A stretch of DNA of 64,000 nucleotides from Methylococcales bacterium (GTDB taxonomy: Bacteria; Pseudomonadota; Gammaproteobacteria; Methylococcales; Methylomonadaceae): assembly GCA_030753675.1 (NCBI GenBank), contig JASMBU010000009.1:1-64000 (forward strand), read 5' to 3'. The notes beneath the pieces are model-generated. The model worked only from the letters and a program-made list of their open reading frames with translations, made no database searches and was not told the DNA's origin. The position numbers and the translations under genes were made by a program. This document shows positions 39,670-50,554 of this stretch, piece by piece (positions within the stretch are counted from its first letter, which is position 1; each line of letters opens with the position of its first letter).

Positions 39670-39786
39670 ATGAGTAAAGGACAAGACAGTAAAAAAAATA
39701 TCAAAAAGAAACCGCTTTTAACGGCAAAAGAGAAGAAAGCTGCAAAGGCGGCCAAAAAATCCAAAGCCAATGTTTTAGGTAATTAA
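39670..39786 (+). CDS. 38-residue lysine/alanine-rich small protein
   Basis: A very basic small protein (MSKGQDSKKNIKKKPLLTAK and a KKAAKAAKKSKA tail). A strong AGAGGAGAG site 5 bases before the ATG supports translation. The lysine-alanine repeats resemble histone-H1-like or ribosome-associated peptides, but no family is recognised. Confidence 0.5.
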   Translation: MSKGQDSKKNIKKKPLLTAKEKKAAKAAKKSKANVLGN

Positions 39787-40055
39787 TCATGGGATGGCCA
39801 TTATTTTTGAGTCAAAATGGCGCCGTAATAACCCTAGTCAACTAGCAAAACCCAACAAGGCAATAGCCGGCATCAGCAATAAATTGACACTTCCTTGTTA
39901 AGGGAAAAAGGGGAAAAGGGCAACTAAATTCGGAAACGTGGTGTTTGCTCATTTCTGGCGTTAGCGGACTTTAATCTGCCCTATAACATTTAAGCCAACT
40001 TGATCGTGTTTTATGCGCAGGTCAAGTTCAGTGGCTTGTCATGTGTGTATTTTTA

Positions 40056-40262
40056 CTAAATTGCTACAACGTTGGTAGCACAAGGACCTTTCTGGCCTTG
40101 TCCTACTTCATATTCTACTGCTTGGCCGTCATTAAGAGATGCATAATCCCCACCACTTTGAATTTCTGAATGATGAACGAAAAGATCTTTACCACCATCA
40201 TCTGGAGCAATAAAACCAAAACCTTTACTAGCATCGAACCACTTTACTGTACCTTTACTCAT
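40056..40262 (-). CDS. Cold-shock-domain protein (CspA family)
   Basis: A 68-residue CSD protein starting [18 protein letters not shown], with RNP1 (KGFGFI) and RNP2 (LFVHH). It binds single-stranded RNA/DNA as a chaperone. The ATG at 40262 is chosen to match the family; an ATG-like start 15 bases upstream would add MRIYI. A putative promoter lies about 35-65 bases upstream. Confidence 0.93.
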   Translation of the reverse strand: MSKGTVKWFDASKGFGFIAPDDGGKDLFVHHSEIQSGGDYASLNDGQAVEYEVGQGQKGPCATNVVAI

Positions 40263-40277
40263 AATATATATTCTCAA

Positions 40278-40926
40278 ATTATTGGGTGAAATACTAAATT
40301 TAACACATTTGAATTCATTAGGTCAAAATAAGCATTTCTGTCAAGACACATGGTCAAGATTTTACTTCAATGTTCTAACTTTTTTTCCTGACCGGATCCA
40401 TTAATTCAAGTCACTTCAGACTTTTTAACTGTTCCTATTCACTATGTAAAAAAATACTAGTCGTCTATCAATATCAATTCATAGATCAGTATCTTCATTT
40501 ATTAATTGATCACACAGTATCTCGACTGGTAGATAGTTGCTTGTATGTGAAAGTTCGGGGTTAAACGAATCAGCGCGTTATTCTTGTAGAAGGCACGTCC
40601 AGAATTGGCTCTAGTATGGGAAAATGGATAAAACTTTATACCAGAAAAAGAGGGTGCACTAGGCTAATATCAGGAACTATACGCTTCAAAGGTTTGGAGG
40701 TTAAATATCAACCTAGTGCGTTCATCAGACACCTCGCTTGGAATATAGTTCTCTTTACCTGTCAAAGTTATGCTACTAACCCCTTATGCGGTAGACTTTA
40801 AACACGTACAAAATAACAGTGCAGGACTCCTGCCTCGCGAGGCCGAGCAGTCTGTTAGACTGTTGGTTACATTTATAAGATCTTTTAAGCGCTCACACTG
40901 CTGTTTTGTTTTTTAGACGTTTTTAT
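40278..40926. other. Long leader/intergenic region between csp and hspQ remnant
   Basis: About 649 bases. Next to the csp gene it holds its promoter. Further on is an 8-base inverted repeat (GCACTAGG near 40653 and CCTAGTGC near 40712). The open frame at 40616-40801 has no ribosome site or family and is not called. Confidence 0.4.
40298..40326 (-). promoter_or_regulatory. Putative promoter of the cold-shock gene
   Basis: Minus strand TTGACC (40321-40326), a 17-base spacer and TTAAAT (40298-40303). The -35 box matches five of six bases, the -10 box four of six. Confidence 0.4.
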
Positions 40927-41199
40927 ATGGCTGAAGTTAACTTTTCTATTGGACAAATTGTCCATTACAAGCTATTTGATTATCGCGGCGTTATTATCGA
41001 TGTTGACTACAAGTTTTTAGGGGATGACAATTGGTATGATGCAATGGCTCGTAGCCTCCCACCCAAGGATCAACCTTAGTATCACGTTCTAGTCCATAGT
41101 GGAATTCACCAAACCTATGTTGCCGAGCGTAATCTTATGCTGAGTAGCAATCATGAAGCGATTAACCATCCTTTTATTGAACATTACCCCCTTATTTAA
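40927..41199 (+). pseudogene. hspQ: hspQ with an in-frame amber codon (Trp to stop)
   Basis: Both halves of HspQ read in the same frame: MAEVNFSIGQIVHYKLFDYR and GVIIDVDYKF, then KDQP-TAG-YHVLVHSG and HQTYVAERNLM. In HspQ the interrupted position is Trp in PWYHV, so one G-to-A change made the TAG at 41077-41079. HspQ binds hemimethylated DNA and stimulates Lon. The remaining 40 codons after the stop are well kept, so the mutation is recent or is suppressed. It converges with the pyrophosphatase, with 5 bases between the ends. Confidence 0.88.
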
Positions 41200-41204
41200 C
41201 GTAA

Positions 41205-43301
41205 TTAACTAATTATAGGCGCTATAACTAAGGCAACAACACTAATAAGTTTAATTAAAATATTAAGAGAAGGGCCTGCTGTGTCTTTAAACGGATCTCC
41301 AACAGTATCACCAACCACGGTCGCCTGATGGGTCTCTGAGCCTGCACCTTGTATTGAACCGTCTGGCATTGTAAAACCAACAGTTTCTAATGATTTTTTG
41401 GCATTGTCCCAGGCTCCACCAGCGTTAGACATAAAAATAGCCATCAAAACACCCGATGACGTAACGCCTGCCAAGAGACCCCCCAACGATTCAGCACCTA
41501 AAATAAATCCTGTCAGAACGGGGAAGGTAATCGCTAACATTCCTGGATAAATCATTTCTTTAATCGCCGCAACGGTAGCAATATCAACACATCGTGCCGT
41601 ATCGGGCTCAACTGACCCGACAAGCAAGCCCTCAATTTCACGAAACTGCCGGCGTACTTCTTCAATCATATCCATAGCCGCATTACCGACTGCTTTCATC
41701 GCTAATGAACTAAACCAAAATGGTAACATAGCACCTAAAAATAAGCCGGCGATAACCGTTGGCTTAGCAATATTAATAGTTTCTAAATTTGCTTGTAACA
41801 TAAAAGCTGCAAAAAGTGCCAAGGCTGTCATCGCCGCCGAAACAATAGCAAAGCCCTTTCCGATTGCTGCCGTGGTATTACCAACCGCATCAAGGTTATC
41901 AGTTATCGCTCTAACAGCAGGTGGCTGCTTACTCATTTCAGCAATCCCTCCGGCATTATCGGCAATGGGGCCATAGGCATCAACAGCAAGTTGAATACCA
42001 GTGGTGGATAACATTCCTACCGCCGCGATAGCGATTCCATACATACCACAAACACCATAAGCACCAAGGACCCCTAGAACAATTAAAATAATAGGAATAA
42101 CAGTCGACTCCATTCCTATTGTAAGACCTGCAATAATATTTGTTGCAGAACCTGTTTTGGATTTTTCTACAATATAATTAACCGGTCGTTTACCCATGGC
42201 GCAATAAAAAGCGGTCGTCAACCCGACCAAAACACCTACGATTAATCCAATAATAATTGCCATTGTAACGTTTAGCGCAGCAATCAATTTCCCAGTTGCC
42301 ATATCAATCACGACTTCAGGCCACAATGCTTGGGTGATAAAATAACTCACCACAGCCATAATAGCCGCTGTTCCGAATGAACCCATATTGAGCGCCCGTT
42401 GTGCATTATCGCCCGCCTTTAAATGTACAAAAAATATGCCCACAATAGAGCATAAAACACCCGCGGCCGCTAATAACAAAGGTAAAATTATCGGTAGACT
42501 CCTATCGCCATCAACCGATGAAAAACCGAGTCCCAAAATCATAGTACCAATAATAGCACCCGCATAAGACTCAAATAGGTCAGCCCCCATTCCGGCAACA
42601 TCGCCCACATTATCACCTACATTATCTGCGATGACAGCGGGGTTCCTAGGGTCATCTTCAGGTAATCCGGCTTCAACTTTACCGACTAAATCAGCTCCAA
42701 TATCAGCGGCTTTAGTAAATATGCCACCACCAACACGGGCAAACAACGCAATGGAAGAGGCTCCCATGGAAAAGCCAGAAATGACTATGAGTACTTTATT
42801 GAGACCATTAACGCCTTGAAATAATTGTATATAACCAATAAACAGCGAACCCAGCCCCAAAAGCGCCAACCCAACAACACTCATCCCCATTACCGAACCA
42901 CCGGCAAAGGCTACTTTTAAAGCATCTTCTAAGCCATTACAGGCAGCAGCAGTGGTGCGGTTATTGGCCATCGTGGCAACTCGCATGCCAATATAACCTG
43001 CGGATGCTGAAGCAATCGCTCCAATCAAAAAAGATAAACCAATTAAAGGGCTTCGAAAATCATTAACCTCACCACTATTAACATTTCCTAGCACTAATAA
43101 AATAACAACAACCAAGGTAAAAACAGTAAGCACTTTATATTCACGCCTTAAAAAGGCCATGGCACCGCTACGAATCAAATTAGCAACTTTCTGCATCGCC
43201 TTATCGCCTGGGTCTTGTTTAGCCACCCAAACATATTGTGACCAAGCATAAATGAGTGCAATAACACCTGCTGCGGGTACTAGGTAAACTAATTGACTCA
43301 T
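41205..43301 (-). CDS. hppA: K+-dependent membrane-bound ion-pumping pyrophosphatase
   Basis: A 698-residue protein with about 16 membrane helices that couples pyrophosphate hydrolysis to cation export. The substrate loop [16 protein letters not shown] with [14 protein letters not shown] and the late acidic motif ([14 protein letters not shown]) are intact. [10 protein letters not shown] carries alanine where K+-independent pumps have lysine, so this belongs to the K+-dependent branch, which includes H+ and Na+ pumps. The ATG at 43301 (MSQLVYLV) is preferred because AGGATGGA lies just before it; an ATG at 43310 would add three residues. Confidence 0.95.
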   Translation of the reverse strand: MSQLVYLVPAAGVIALIYAWSQYVWVAKQDPGDKAMQKVANLIRSGAMAFLRREYKVLTVFTLVVVILLVLGNVNSGEVNDFRSPLIGLSFLIGAIASASAGYIGMRVATMANNRTTAAACNGLEDALKVAFAGGSVMGMSVVGLALLGLGSLFIGYIQLFQGVNGLNKVLIVISGFSMGASSIALFARVGGGIFTKAADIGADLVGKVEAGLPEDDPRNPAVIADNVGDNVGDVAGMGADLFESYAGAIIGTMILGLGFSSVDGDRSLPIILPLLLAAAGVLCSIVGIFFVHLKAGDNAQRALNMGSFGTAAIMAVVSYFITQALWPEVVIDMATGKLIAALNVTMAIIIGLIVGVLVGLTTAFYCAMGKRPVNYIVEKSKTGSATNIIAGLTIGMESTVIPIILIVLGVLGAYGVCGMYGIAIAAVGMLSTTGIQLAVDAYGPIADNAGGIAEMSKQPPAVRAITDNLDAVGNTTAAIGKGFAIVSAAMTALALFAAFMLQANLETINIAKPTVIAGLFLGAMLPFWFSSLAMKAVGNAAMDMIEEVRRQFREIEGLLVGSVEPDTARCVDIATVAAIKEMIYPGMLAITFPVLTGFILGAESLGGLLAGVTSSGVLMAIFMSNAGGAWDNAKKSLETVGFTMPDGSIQGAGSETHQATVVGDTVGDPFKDTAGPSLNILIKLISVVALVIAPIIS

Positions 43302-43986
43302 AGATTCCATCCTGAATAATCAGTGTTTTTGGCTTAAATTAAAAATTCTCAGTGCATTTCTTAACCTATAGGGTCAAAAAAATTTTAAAATCTTAATAAT
43401 CTAAGATTTACATTATTACTGTAGCACTTAATTTCAATTTGAACACTACCCATAACCTTACCCACTGAAGTCATTAGAGGGGAAACTAAAGCTGTCTATG
43501 TTTACTTAAGCATATAAGGGCCGCCTCTGTCTAAAAACGTTGCTTAGATCTCCTCTCGCGCACTCATTTATCTCGGTAAGAGTTGGGCAGGGAACTAACA
43601 TGACTGTGTCAGTAAAAAAAAAGCTCAGTGGCACTTGAGGGGTTGGATTTGATCATGGTTGGTGTTCGCGGCAAGGCGTTAGGCTAGAACGAATCCAATC
43701 GTATGGAGGGGTGCAGGGTCGTACTTCACCGTGGCTTATGATGATCAGGTTGTTAAGAACATAAGGCTATATGTGGGTCTTAAATTTAACTATACGATGC
43801 ATGTGAACTCGGACATCTTAATCCCTTATGGTCGTGTGGCGTGCGATGCTGATTTGAGCGCATTGAGTCTTTCGATGCGGAGCATAATGATAGTCTTAAT
43901 CTAAATGCTGGACGTCAATTATATATAGTTAAAGCGTATCTAGACAATAACGGGGACGTCTTTTTAATATCTATGTCTCAACTCAC

Positions 43987-44049
43987 CCACAACTCCTGTG
44001 AGCTACCCTGTGGACAATGCTGACACAAGTCAATTGAGTCATTGTTGTG
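43987..44049 (+). repeat. Module copy 1 with DnaA-box-like 9-mers
   Basis: About 86 percent identical by eye to copy 2 over 63 bases (9 mismatches). It carries TGTGGACAA at 44009-44017, one mismatch from a DnaA box, and a weaker opposing 9-mer at 43983-43991. Confidence 0.7.
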
Positions 44050-44563
44050 ATAGACGTTACTGAGGGGCTGTCTATATTTTATACGCCCTAATGCTGATGA
44101 AAATGATCGAGCTATAAAGTTGTTAAATAATGTTCAACGGTCTATACAAAAAGTGCATCTCTTAACTCGAAAGTCACGCATCAAGTACTTAGCCTTCCCC
44201 TTATTTTCATAAACCCAAACTACCATCACTGTTTATACAACGTTGAGCCGTACATCTATTACTGCAACCATCCTCTCCGCACCAAAATTGATCGCCACAA
44301 CCGCTTAAAAACAACACACCCAATATCACCCAAAATAACTTTATTATTCTCATTATTTATGCACCATCGAATTTTGTTTATATAAACCACACGTCCTGAG
44401 CATCTTATTCACTACTACGCCTTATTTACCTCAGTGTCAATATTAACTTTCATTCATAATGACAATATTGTCATCGCTCTATCATTCAGTTAGACAAGGG
44501 TGAGGGTGGTTTTTAGAAAACATGCCTTTTATGTGTCTTTTCAGTAACTACGATTTAACTAAT

Positions 44564-44626
44564 CCACAACGCATGTGAGTAACCCTGTGGACAACGCTGA
44601 CACAAGTCAATTAAGTTGTTGCTGTG
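44564..44626 (+). repeat. Module copy 2 with paired DnaA-box-like 9-mers
   Basis: TAATCCACA (44560-44568) and TGTGGACAA (44586-44594) each differ from the DnaA consensus by one base and face each other. The shared core GCTGACACAAGTCAATT is identical in both copies. Confidence 0.7.
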
Positions 44627-44781
44627 TCTGCAGTTGTTGTCAGATTGTCTGTTTTCTATACAATAGCCTAACGATGGTGTTGAAAACATAATGACTGATT
44701 CACAATTAGAAAAGCCATAAGCATTAACACCAGAATGGATGCAAACACATTAGCAAATAATCGTTACGTAACTAGCGACCG

Positions 44782-46596
44782 TCATAGTTCTGATTGAGGA
44801 AGAAAACCACCAGCCTGCATAGACCACATTTGGGCATAATGACCTTCATGCCTTAATAGTTCGCTGTGACTACCATCTTCCACAATTGCACCTTGCTGAA
44901 ATACCAGAATCCTATCCAGATGTGACAGCGTTGATAACCGGTGTGCAATCACCATCACCGTTTTATCTCGCATAAGATAGGCCAGACTTTCCTGAATATG
45001 ATGTTCTGTCACGGAGTCCAGTGCACTCGTTGCTTCATCAAGTAATAAAATGGACGTGTTTTTTAAAATCGCTCGAGCCAGTGTAATACGCTGGCGCTGG
45101 CCCCCGGATAATTTAACCCCTCGCTCCCCTACCAGCGATTGGTAACCACTCTCGCTGGCCATTATAAACTCATGTGCATGGGCCTTTTTGGCTGCTGAAA
45201 TGACCTCATCATCCGTCGCATTTAATCGGCCGTAACGAATATTTTCAAGTAGCGAGCGGTGAAATAACATGGGATCTTGAGGAATCATGGTAATGCTATT
45301 ACGTAAGCTTTCCTGTGTGACAGATTGGATGTTTTGTTGGTCTATTAAAATAGCGCCAGATTGTGGATCAAAAAGACGCAATAGAAGATTAAACAAGGTA
45401 CTTTTACCCGCCCCTGAAAAGCCGACTAGCCCTACTTTTTCTCCGGATTTTATCGTTATATTTAGATCTTGGAAAACCGACTTGCCACTCCCATAACTGA
45501 AACTAAGCTGTGTAAACTGAACAGTAGCATGAGTAACAATGAGTGGCTTGGCATCAAAATTATCCATGATTTCATGGGACTGAATGATTCTATTCACACC
45601 TTCATTGATATTTCCAGTATATTCAAAGAACTCAAGAAAACGACGGCTCAATCCACGGGCCTGTTCAATCAGCATTAATGACAAACTCGCCGACATAGCA
45701 AATTCACCGACAGTCATCCCCTTATCGCTCCATATTTTCAGCGCATAACCAATAATGCCAAGCATTAAAATCATAGCTGAAACAAACTGGAACCAGCGTA
45801 TACGTTCCATAAACCAAAAGGTCTTCCGTGCAATATTAACCTCTTTTAGTAAATAGCCTTCCAAATAGCGTTGTTCATAATCTCGTCGCGCAAACAGTTT
45901 TGCATTCTGTATATTAGTCACTGAATCAACAATCTTGCCACTAACCAAACTTCTTGCTGCAGCATATTTTTGTGCATAATGCCGGCATCGTAGCGCTAAA
46001 AAAAAAGAAATCAATACATATATAGCAAGCCATAAACCGAGTGCCAAAGCCAATTTATTATTAACACTTATCAATAAAACCAGAGAAACACCGAAGGTTA
46101 TAATTAAGGGCCAAAAATCAAATAACACCGTCCAAATAGTATTAGCAACACCTAGCGCTACCTCACTAATGCGATTAGCCAGAGAACCTGCGTAATGGCT
46201 GAGAAAATAGCGATGAGAATGGCCTTGTAAATAATTGAATAATTCACGGCGAACCTGTAAACGTAATGTGGGTCCCAATAGCACCAACATGGCACCGCTA
46301 GCGCGTGAAAATAATACGATACCAAGATTCAATCCACCAAATAGCCACAGTGCTGGTTCTACCTCGCTCCAAACGTCTATTTTAAGTTGTTGGGCCAGTG
46401 CGACTGCATCCATAATCTTTTTTATGGCATAGGGAAGTAATATAGAACATGTAGCCTGACCGCCTTCAAGTACTAGCATTAATATTAAACGCCACAGATA
46501 GGTTTTAATATAGCGACAACAAAACAAGAATGACGTTGTCGGTAGCTCAGGCACTTTAACGGTATGGTTTAGGTTTTCTGAAGATCTAGATTCCAC
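44782..46596 (-). CDS. ABC exporter, fused membrane and ATPase (MsbA-like)
   Basis: A 604-residue half-transporter with six membrane helices (about 40-330). The nucleotide-binding domain carries Walker A GFSGAGKSTLF, signature LSGGQRQRI, Walker B ILLLDEATSALD and the H-loop MVIAHRLSTL. It would homodimerise to export a lipid, drug or peptide. No adjacent substrate gene gives a hint. The ATG is followed by a polar N terminus of about 20 residues. Confidence 0.93.
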   Translation of the reverse strand: MESRSSENLNHTVKVPELPTTSFLFCCRYIKTYLWRLILMLVLEGGQATCSILLPYAIKKIMDAVALAQQLKIDVWSEVEPALWLFGGLNLGIVLFSRASGAMLVLLGPTLRLQVRRELFNYLQGHSHRYFLSHYAGSLANRISEVALGVANTIWTVLFDFWPLIITFGVSLVLLISVNNKLALALGLWLAIYVLISFFLALRCRHYAQKYAAARSLVSGKIVDSVTNIQNAKLFARRDYEQRYLEGYLLKEVNIARKTFWFMERIRWFQFVSAMILMLGIIGYALKIWSDKGMTVGEFAMSASLSLMLIEQARGLSRRFLEFFEYTGNINEGVNRIIQSHEIMDNFDAKPLIVTHATVQFTQLSFSYGSGKSVFQDLNITIKSGEKVGLVGFSGAGKSTLFNLLLRLFDPQSGAILIDQQNIQSVTQESLRNSITMIPQDPMLFHRSLLENIRYGRLNATDDEVISAAKKAHAHEFIMASESGYQSLVGERGVKLSGGQRQRITLARAILKNTSILLLDEATSALDSVTEHHIQESLAYLMRDKTVMVIAHRLSTLSHLDRILVFQQGAIVEDGSHSELLRHEGHYAQMWSMQAGGFLPQSEL

Positions 46597-47143
46597 TTTT
46601 TAGTAAACCTCCACAGCGAACTGATCTGATTATTATAAGTAAAGTTGGTAACTGGAGCAGCAAGTTATTTAGTAATTTGATCTTACACGCTATAACGAGT
46701 CTACCCGTAGAAAATTGAACTATTATTAATATGCTTTATCCAATTATTATGCGTGAGAAACTCTCGTATTTATCCTTTCCCTCCATCGGGTATAAAGGTG
46801 AGTATCTCTTTTATCAAAACGCAAGAAAGAGCGTATCTGAGCTGTCTATTCCCTTCCGTTTTTAGATGCGCTCTTTCGATCGCCAAAGCATCCACTACGT
46901 CAATTAACGAATAAATCATCGTACTATCGTCTATCACCTATACGAAGGAAATGCATAATATTATTCCTTACAAACACCTTACAAAAACGAGTTTTATTTT
47001 TTTCATTATTTAATGAAGCCACTTCAAACTGCAAATCGTCTAAAAATATTTTACGATGTACAATTGTTAAATGTATGAAGTTGTGGTGAAAAATTTAGGT
47101 ATAGTGATAGATGAATTGTAGATAAAAAAGTAGGAATGAAATC
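46597..47143. other. Intergenic region with long inverted repeat
   Basis: About 547 bases upstream of both the ABC exporter and the thioesterase. It holds the inverted repeat at 46825-46877 and presumably both promoters. No gene is supported. Confidence 0.5.
46825..46877. repeat. 14-bp inverted repeat with 25-base loop
   Basis: GAAAGAGCGTATCT pairs with AGATGCGCTCTTTC with one wobble. No T-run follows, so it is not a clear terminator. Confidence 0.55.
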
Positions 47144-47524
47144 ATGCGTTTTTTAACTCGTAGGTTAGTTATGCCGGGGCACCTTAACAGTGCAGATCGG
47201 TTATTCGGGGGTACATTATTACGTTGGGTAGACGAAGAGGCCTTTATCTTTGCTAAGTGTCAATTAAAAATACCTCATTTGGTTACAAGGTATATTTCAG
47301 AGATTAATTTTGTTTCGCCAGCAATGCAGGATGATATCGTTGAGTTCGGACTTAAGGTGACTAAAATAGGTAATACATCTATTACGCTGACCTGTCTTGT
47401 TAGAAACAAAGAAACCGCTAAGACTATTATCAATATTGACAAGATTGTATTTGTTTCTGTTGACCGTTTAGGTAATCCTATTAATCATAATTTATCTAAA
47501 TCATTACCCGTAGAAATTCTTTAA
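47144..47524 (+). CDS. Hotdog-fold acyl-CoA thioesterase (YciA/BACH-like)
   Basis: A 126-residue acyl-CoA hydrolase. MPGHLNSADRLFGGTLLRWV followed by DEEAFIFAK is the family signature; the Asn and Asp in this stretch act in catalysis. The strand pattern GNTSITLTCLVRNKETAKTI is typical of a single hotdog. It would release free acids from acyl-CoAs, which fits the acyl-CoA island that follows, although about 600 bases separate them. Confidence 0.88.
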   Translation: MRFLTRRLVMPGHLNSADRLFGGTLLRWVDEEAFIFAKCQLKIPHLVTRYISEINFVSPAMQDDIVEFGLKVTKIGNTSITLTCLVRNKETAKTIINIDKIVFVSVDRLGNPINHNLSKSLPVEIL

Positions 47525-48118
47525 ATTAGTTTTTATGGCTCTACAGCATTACTAAAGAACTGAATCTATCGTTCGCAGAAATAGAACAACCTGAACACGG
47601 AACGGAGGCTCTATGGCAGTAAAGATTATCAAATTTCTCAGGCTGCTAGTTTTGCAATCGAAAACCGGGCTGCGGCTGGATTTTGTAATCAATTGATTCT
47701 GGGGTTCAGATGACTTAACCATCGAAATGCACTGGATCTCCCCTTAGATTTTTTTATTTTGCACAACCAATTAGAAGCCACTTTATTTTTCTGCGACGAA
47801 TTAATTCGGCTCAGCATGCCGCGCATACACAGGAAGAACTGGAAGAGCTCTATTTTGCGTTGAATATGATGATGCCTTTATTGACCACTGCAATGAAATG
47901 CTGGACGGTGTTGCTGTATTTTGGGACGGCTTAGACATGCAAAGGCGTGCATTAGCGTCAACCCACTGAGGCGGTTAGCTAAACTATGACTACTGTGAAA
48001 GATGAGTAATGTGTTATGGCATTGGTTGTTGTAACGAAAATATCTTTCTATTTTGATCCGCGCTTGATTGTAGGTGCAACACATTAGGATGGAACGGTAC
48101 AAGTTTTTTTGTCTGGGT
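47525..48118. other. Intergenic region with coding remnants
   Basis: About 594 bases. Short frames such as YQISQAASFAIENRAAAGFC and HCNEMLDGVAVFWDGLDMQ look like former protein, but they are short, in different frames and unrecognised. The minus-strand frame at 47878-48102 lacks any signature. Confidence 0.4.
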
Positions 48119-50089
48119 CTATTTTAACGTTATTAATTCTTTGATACGCCGATACTGTTCGAGTGCTTCTGGGTTGGATAGAGCACTTCGATTTTTTACC
48201 TCATGTCCGTGAATAATATTATGCACAGCCATTTCGGCAATCTTTCCACTTTTAGTATAGGGTATTTCGGCCACCTGAAAAATCTCAGCAGGTACGTGAC
48301 GGGGAGAGGTCTGGCGCCTGATGTGTTGTTTGATTATTATTTTTAATTTGTCGGACAACACAATATCTTTGCATAGAATTACAAATAAAATAATTCTACA
48401 ATCATCTTCAATCTCTTGTCCAACCACTAGACTTTCCAGAATTTCGTCTATCTGTTCTACTTGGCGATAGATTTCAGCTGTTCCTATTCTGACTCCCCCA
48501 GGGTTTAATATCGTATCAGAACGACCATAAATGATCATGCCTCCACTATCCATTAGTGCCACATAATCGCCGTGCCACCAGACCCCCGCGTATTTCTCAA
48601 AATAGGCTGCACGATATTGGTTTTGTTCGAAGTCATCCCAAAAACTAATGGGCATAGAAGGAAAAGGTTTTTTGCAGACCAGTTCACCTTTTTTATTTTG
48701 CAATGATTGTCCATTTTCGTCAAAAACATCGACATCCATTCCTAAACCACGACATTGGATCTCTCCTCGGCGTACCGGAAGGATAGGCGCACCAAGAACA
48801 AAGCAGGAAATTATATCTGTACCACCGGAAATTGAAGATAAGCATATATCTGATTTGATTGAAGTGTAGACAAAATCGAACCCTTCGGCCGTTAACGGTG
48901 AACCAGTAGATAAAATCGTACTCAGCGATGAAAGATCATGCGTTTTTTTAGGAATAACACCTCGTTTCTGGATGACGTTAAGATACTTGGCTGAAACGCC
49001 AAAGAAATTAATTTTAAACTCATCAATTAAATCAAATAATGCGTCAGTATTGGGATAAAATGGAGAGCCGTCATAAAGGATGAGTCTTGCACCGGAAGCT
49101 AAACCGGAAGCCAGCCAATTCCACATCATCCAACCGCAAGTCGTGTAAAAAAAAAGGCTGTCTCCAGGGTGGATGTCTACATGGAGTAAATGTTCCTTTA
49201 AGTGTTGAATCAGGGTTCCCCCGACACTGTGGACAATGCATTTTGGAGGGCCTGTAGTTCCTGATGAATAAAGAATAAATAGAGGAGCATCGAACTTCAT
49301 TGGTTCGTATTCAATAGGAAGACTTTCAGAGAAAGATGATAAATAATGATTCCAAAGTAATAACGGGCTTTTGACAGTGAGGTCTTCACTATTGAGATAG
49401 GGGATTAATATGGTTTTTTTAATCGATGGAAGTGCTTTAACTAAAGGCATAATCTGATTTAGTCGATCGAATTCCTTGCCATTAAAATAATAACCATCGC
49501 TAACAAACAATATTTTGGGCTTAATTTGCTTAAAGCGGTCTATGATGGCGGGAACTCCGAAGTCAGGAGAACAACTAGTCCAAATTGCGCCGAGGCAGGC
49601 GGTAGCTAACATAGCGAAAATGGCTTCTGGAATATTAGGTAACACGCCTGCGATGCGGTCGCCGGGTTTGACATTTTCATTACGTAACGCTTGGGCCAGT
49701 TGAGAAACACGCTGATGAATACCCGCCGATGAAATGTGTCTGGTAGTTCCATTTTCTCCGTGAAAAATGATGCTTGAGGAATGGCTATTACGATGATTTA
49801 ATAGGTTTTCTGCATAATTGAGGCGGGTTCCGGGAAACCATTGGGCACCGAGCATTTTATCTGCATGTAATAGTGTTTCATTGCCTTTTTTATGAGCTCT
49901 GATATTGGAAAACTGCCAAAATAAGTCCCAGAAATTCGCTGGGTTTTCAATCGACCATCGATATAGCTGATTGTATTCGCAGACGTCAATTCCATATTTA
50001 TTTCTCACCCATGTCATAAAATGGGTAATGTTGGCATTCTTTCGTCGTACGGCAGAAGGTCGCCATAGAACTTTATTCACTGTGTTCAC
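48119..50089 (-). CDS. acsA: Acetoacetyl-CoA synthetase
   Basis: A 656-residue adenylate-forming ligase that activates acetoacetate to acetoacetyl-CoA. It carries the P-loop FILYSSGTTGPPKCIVHSVG, the YTTCGWMMWNWL motif characteristic of acetoacetate-CoA ligases, and the C-terminal PYTKSGKIAEMAV with the catalytic lysine. In this island it would return the acetoacetate made by HMG-CoA lyase to thiolase. The gene symbol is used loosely for this family (aacS in other schemes). Confidence 0.93.
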   Translation of the reverse strand: MNTVNKVLWRPSAVRRKNANITHFMTWVRNKYGIDVCEYNQLYRWSIENPANFWDLFWQFSNIRAHKKGNETLLHADKMLGAQWFPGTRLNYAENLLNHRNSHSSSIIFHGENGTTRHISSAGIHQRVSQLAQALRNENVKPGDRIAGVLPNIPEAIFAMLATACLGAIWTSCSPDFGVPAIIDRFKQIKPKILFVSDGYYFNGKEFDRLNQIMPLVKALPSIKKTILIPYLNSEDLTVKSPLLLWNHYLSSFSESLPIEYEPMKFDAPLFILYSSGTTGPPKCIVHSVGGTLIQHLKEHLLHVDIHPGDSLFFYTTCGWMMWNWLASGLASGARLILYDGSPFYPNTDALFDLIDEFKINFFGVSAKYLNVIQKRGVIPKKTHDLSSLSTILSTGSPLTAEGFDFVYTSIKSDICLSSISGGTDIISCFVLGAPILPVRRGEIQCRGLGMDVDVFDENGQSLQNKKGELVCKKPFPSMPISFWDDFEQNQYRAAYFEKYAGVWWHGDYVALMDSGGMIIYGRSDTILNPGGVRIGTAEIYRQVEQIDEILESLVVGQEIEDDCRIILFVILCKDIVLSDKLKIIIKQHIRRQTSPRHVPAEIFQVAEIPYTKSGKIAEMAVHNIIHGHEVKNRSALSNPEALEQYRRIKELITLK

Positions 50090-50554
50090 CAGTGACTAAA
50101 CATAACTAATTAGAGTGAGTGTAATTTAGAAAAGTTCATGCGGATAGATTTAATTGATTTTTAATATTATTAATGAAGAGTTTAAAACAGCAACCAGTGT
50201 TTTTTTTGTTATTTTTTACAAGTGCTCTTAAAAAACAGCACCGTAAATGACCGGTAAAGAAGGCAACATGATTATATAAGCGAATCATTTTGAAATGCAT
50301 TCAAGTACGCCCGATGGAACCGACGCTCATGCCCCTTACACCTTATCATTGTATACTTGGTATAGGCTTCAATTCCAAAAGGGAATGGCATAGTCAGAAA
50401 TTATGCTATGGCAATATTTTTTTTTGGTGTCTCCACACGGACGGCTCGTTCCATCAGATATGAATCTATGTGGTTCATAATAGATAAGACGACGATTCAG
50501 TATTTCATTAAATGTGTTTGGATAATTATGGTTCTAGTTTAAGAGCAATCGTAG
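50090..50554. other. Intergenic gap between carboxylase and synthetase genes
   Basis: About 465 bases with no gene. It must carry the promoter of the minus-strand acetoacetyl-CoA synthetase at its left end. A weak inverted repeat lies near 50383-50410. Confidence 0.5.

Larger units (their letters stand above)
43311..44781. other. 1.5-kb non-coding region with duplicated DnaA-box-like module
   Basis: No intact gene. It contains two copies of a 63-base module (43987-44049 and 44564-44626) and start-less or broken coding remnants. One such frame (LYFIRPNADENDRAIKLLNN) follows copy 1, and an ORF beginning MTDSQLEKP and quickly stopped follows copy 2 at 44691. I could not name the ancestral genes. 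Confidence 0.6.

Noticed and set aside
40616-40801. 61-codon open frame between csp and hspQ
   Set aside because: No ribosome site, no family features and odd composition; probably chance.
43600-43980. Possible autotransporter or barrel remnant
   Set aside because: Several frames with stops and only vague similarity; too weak to name.
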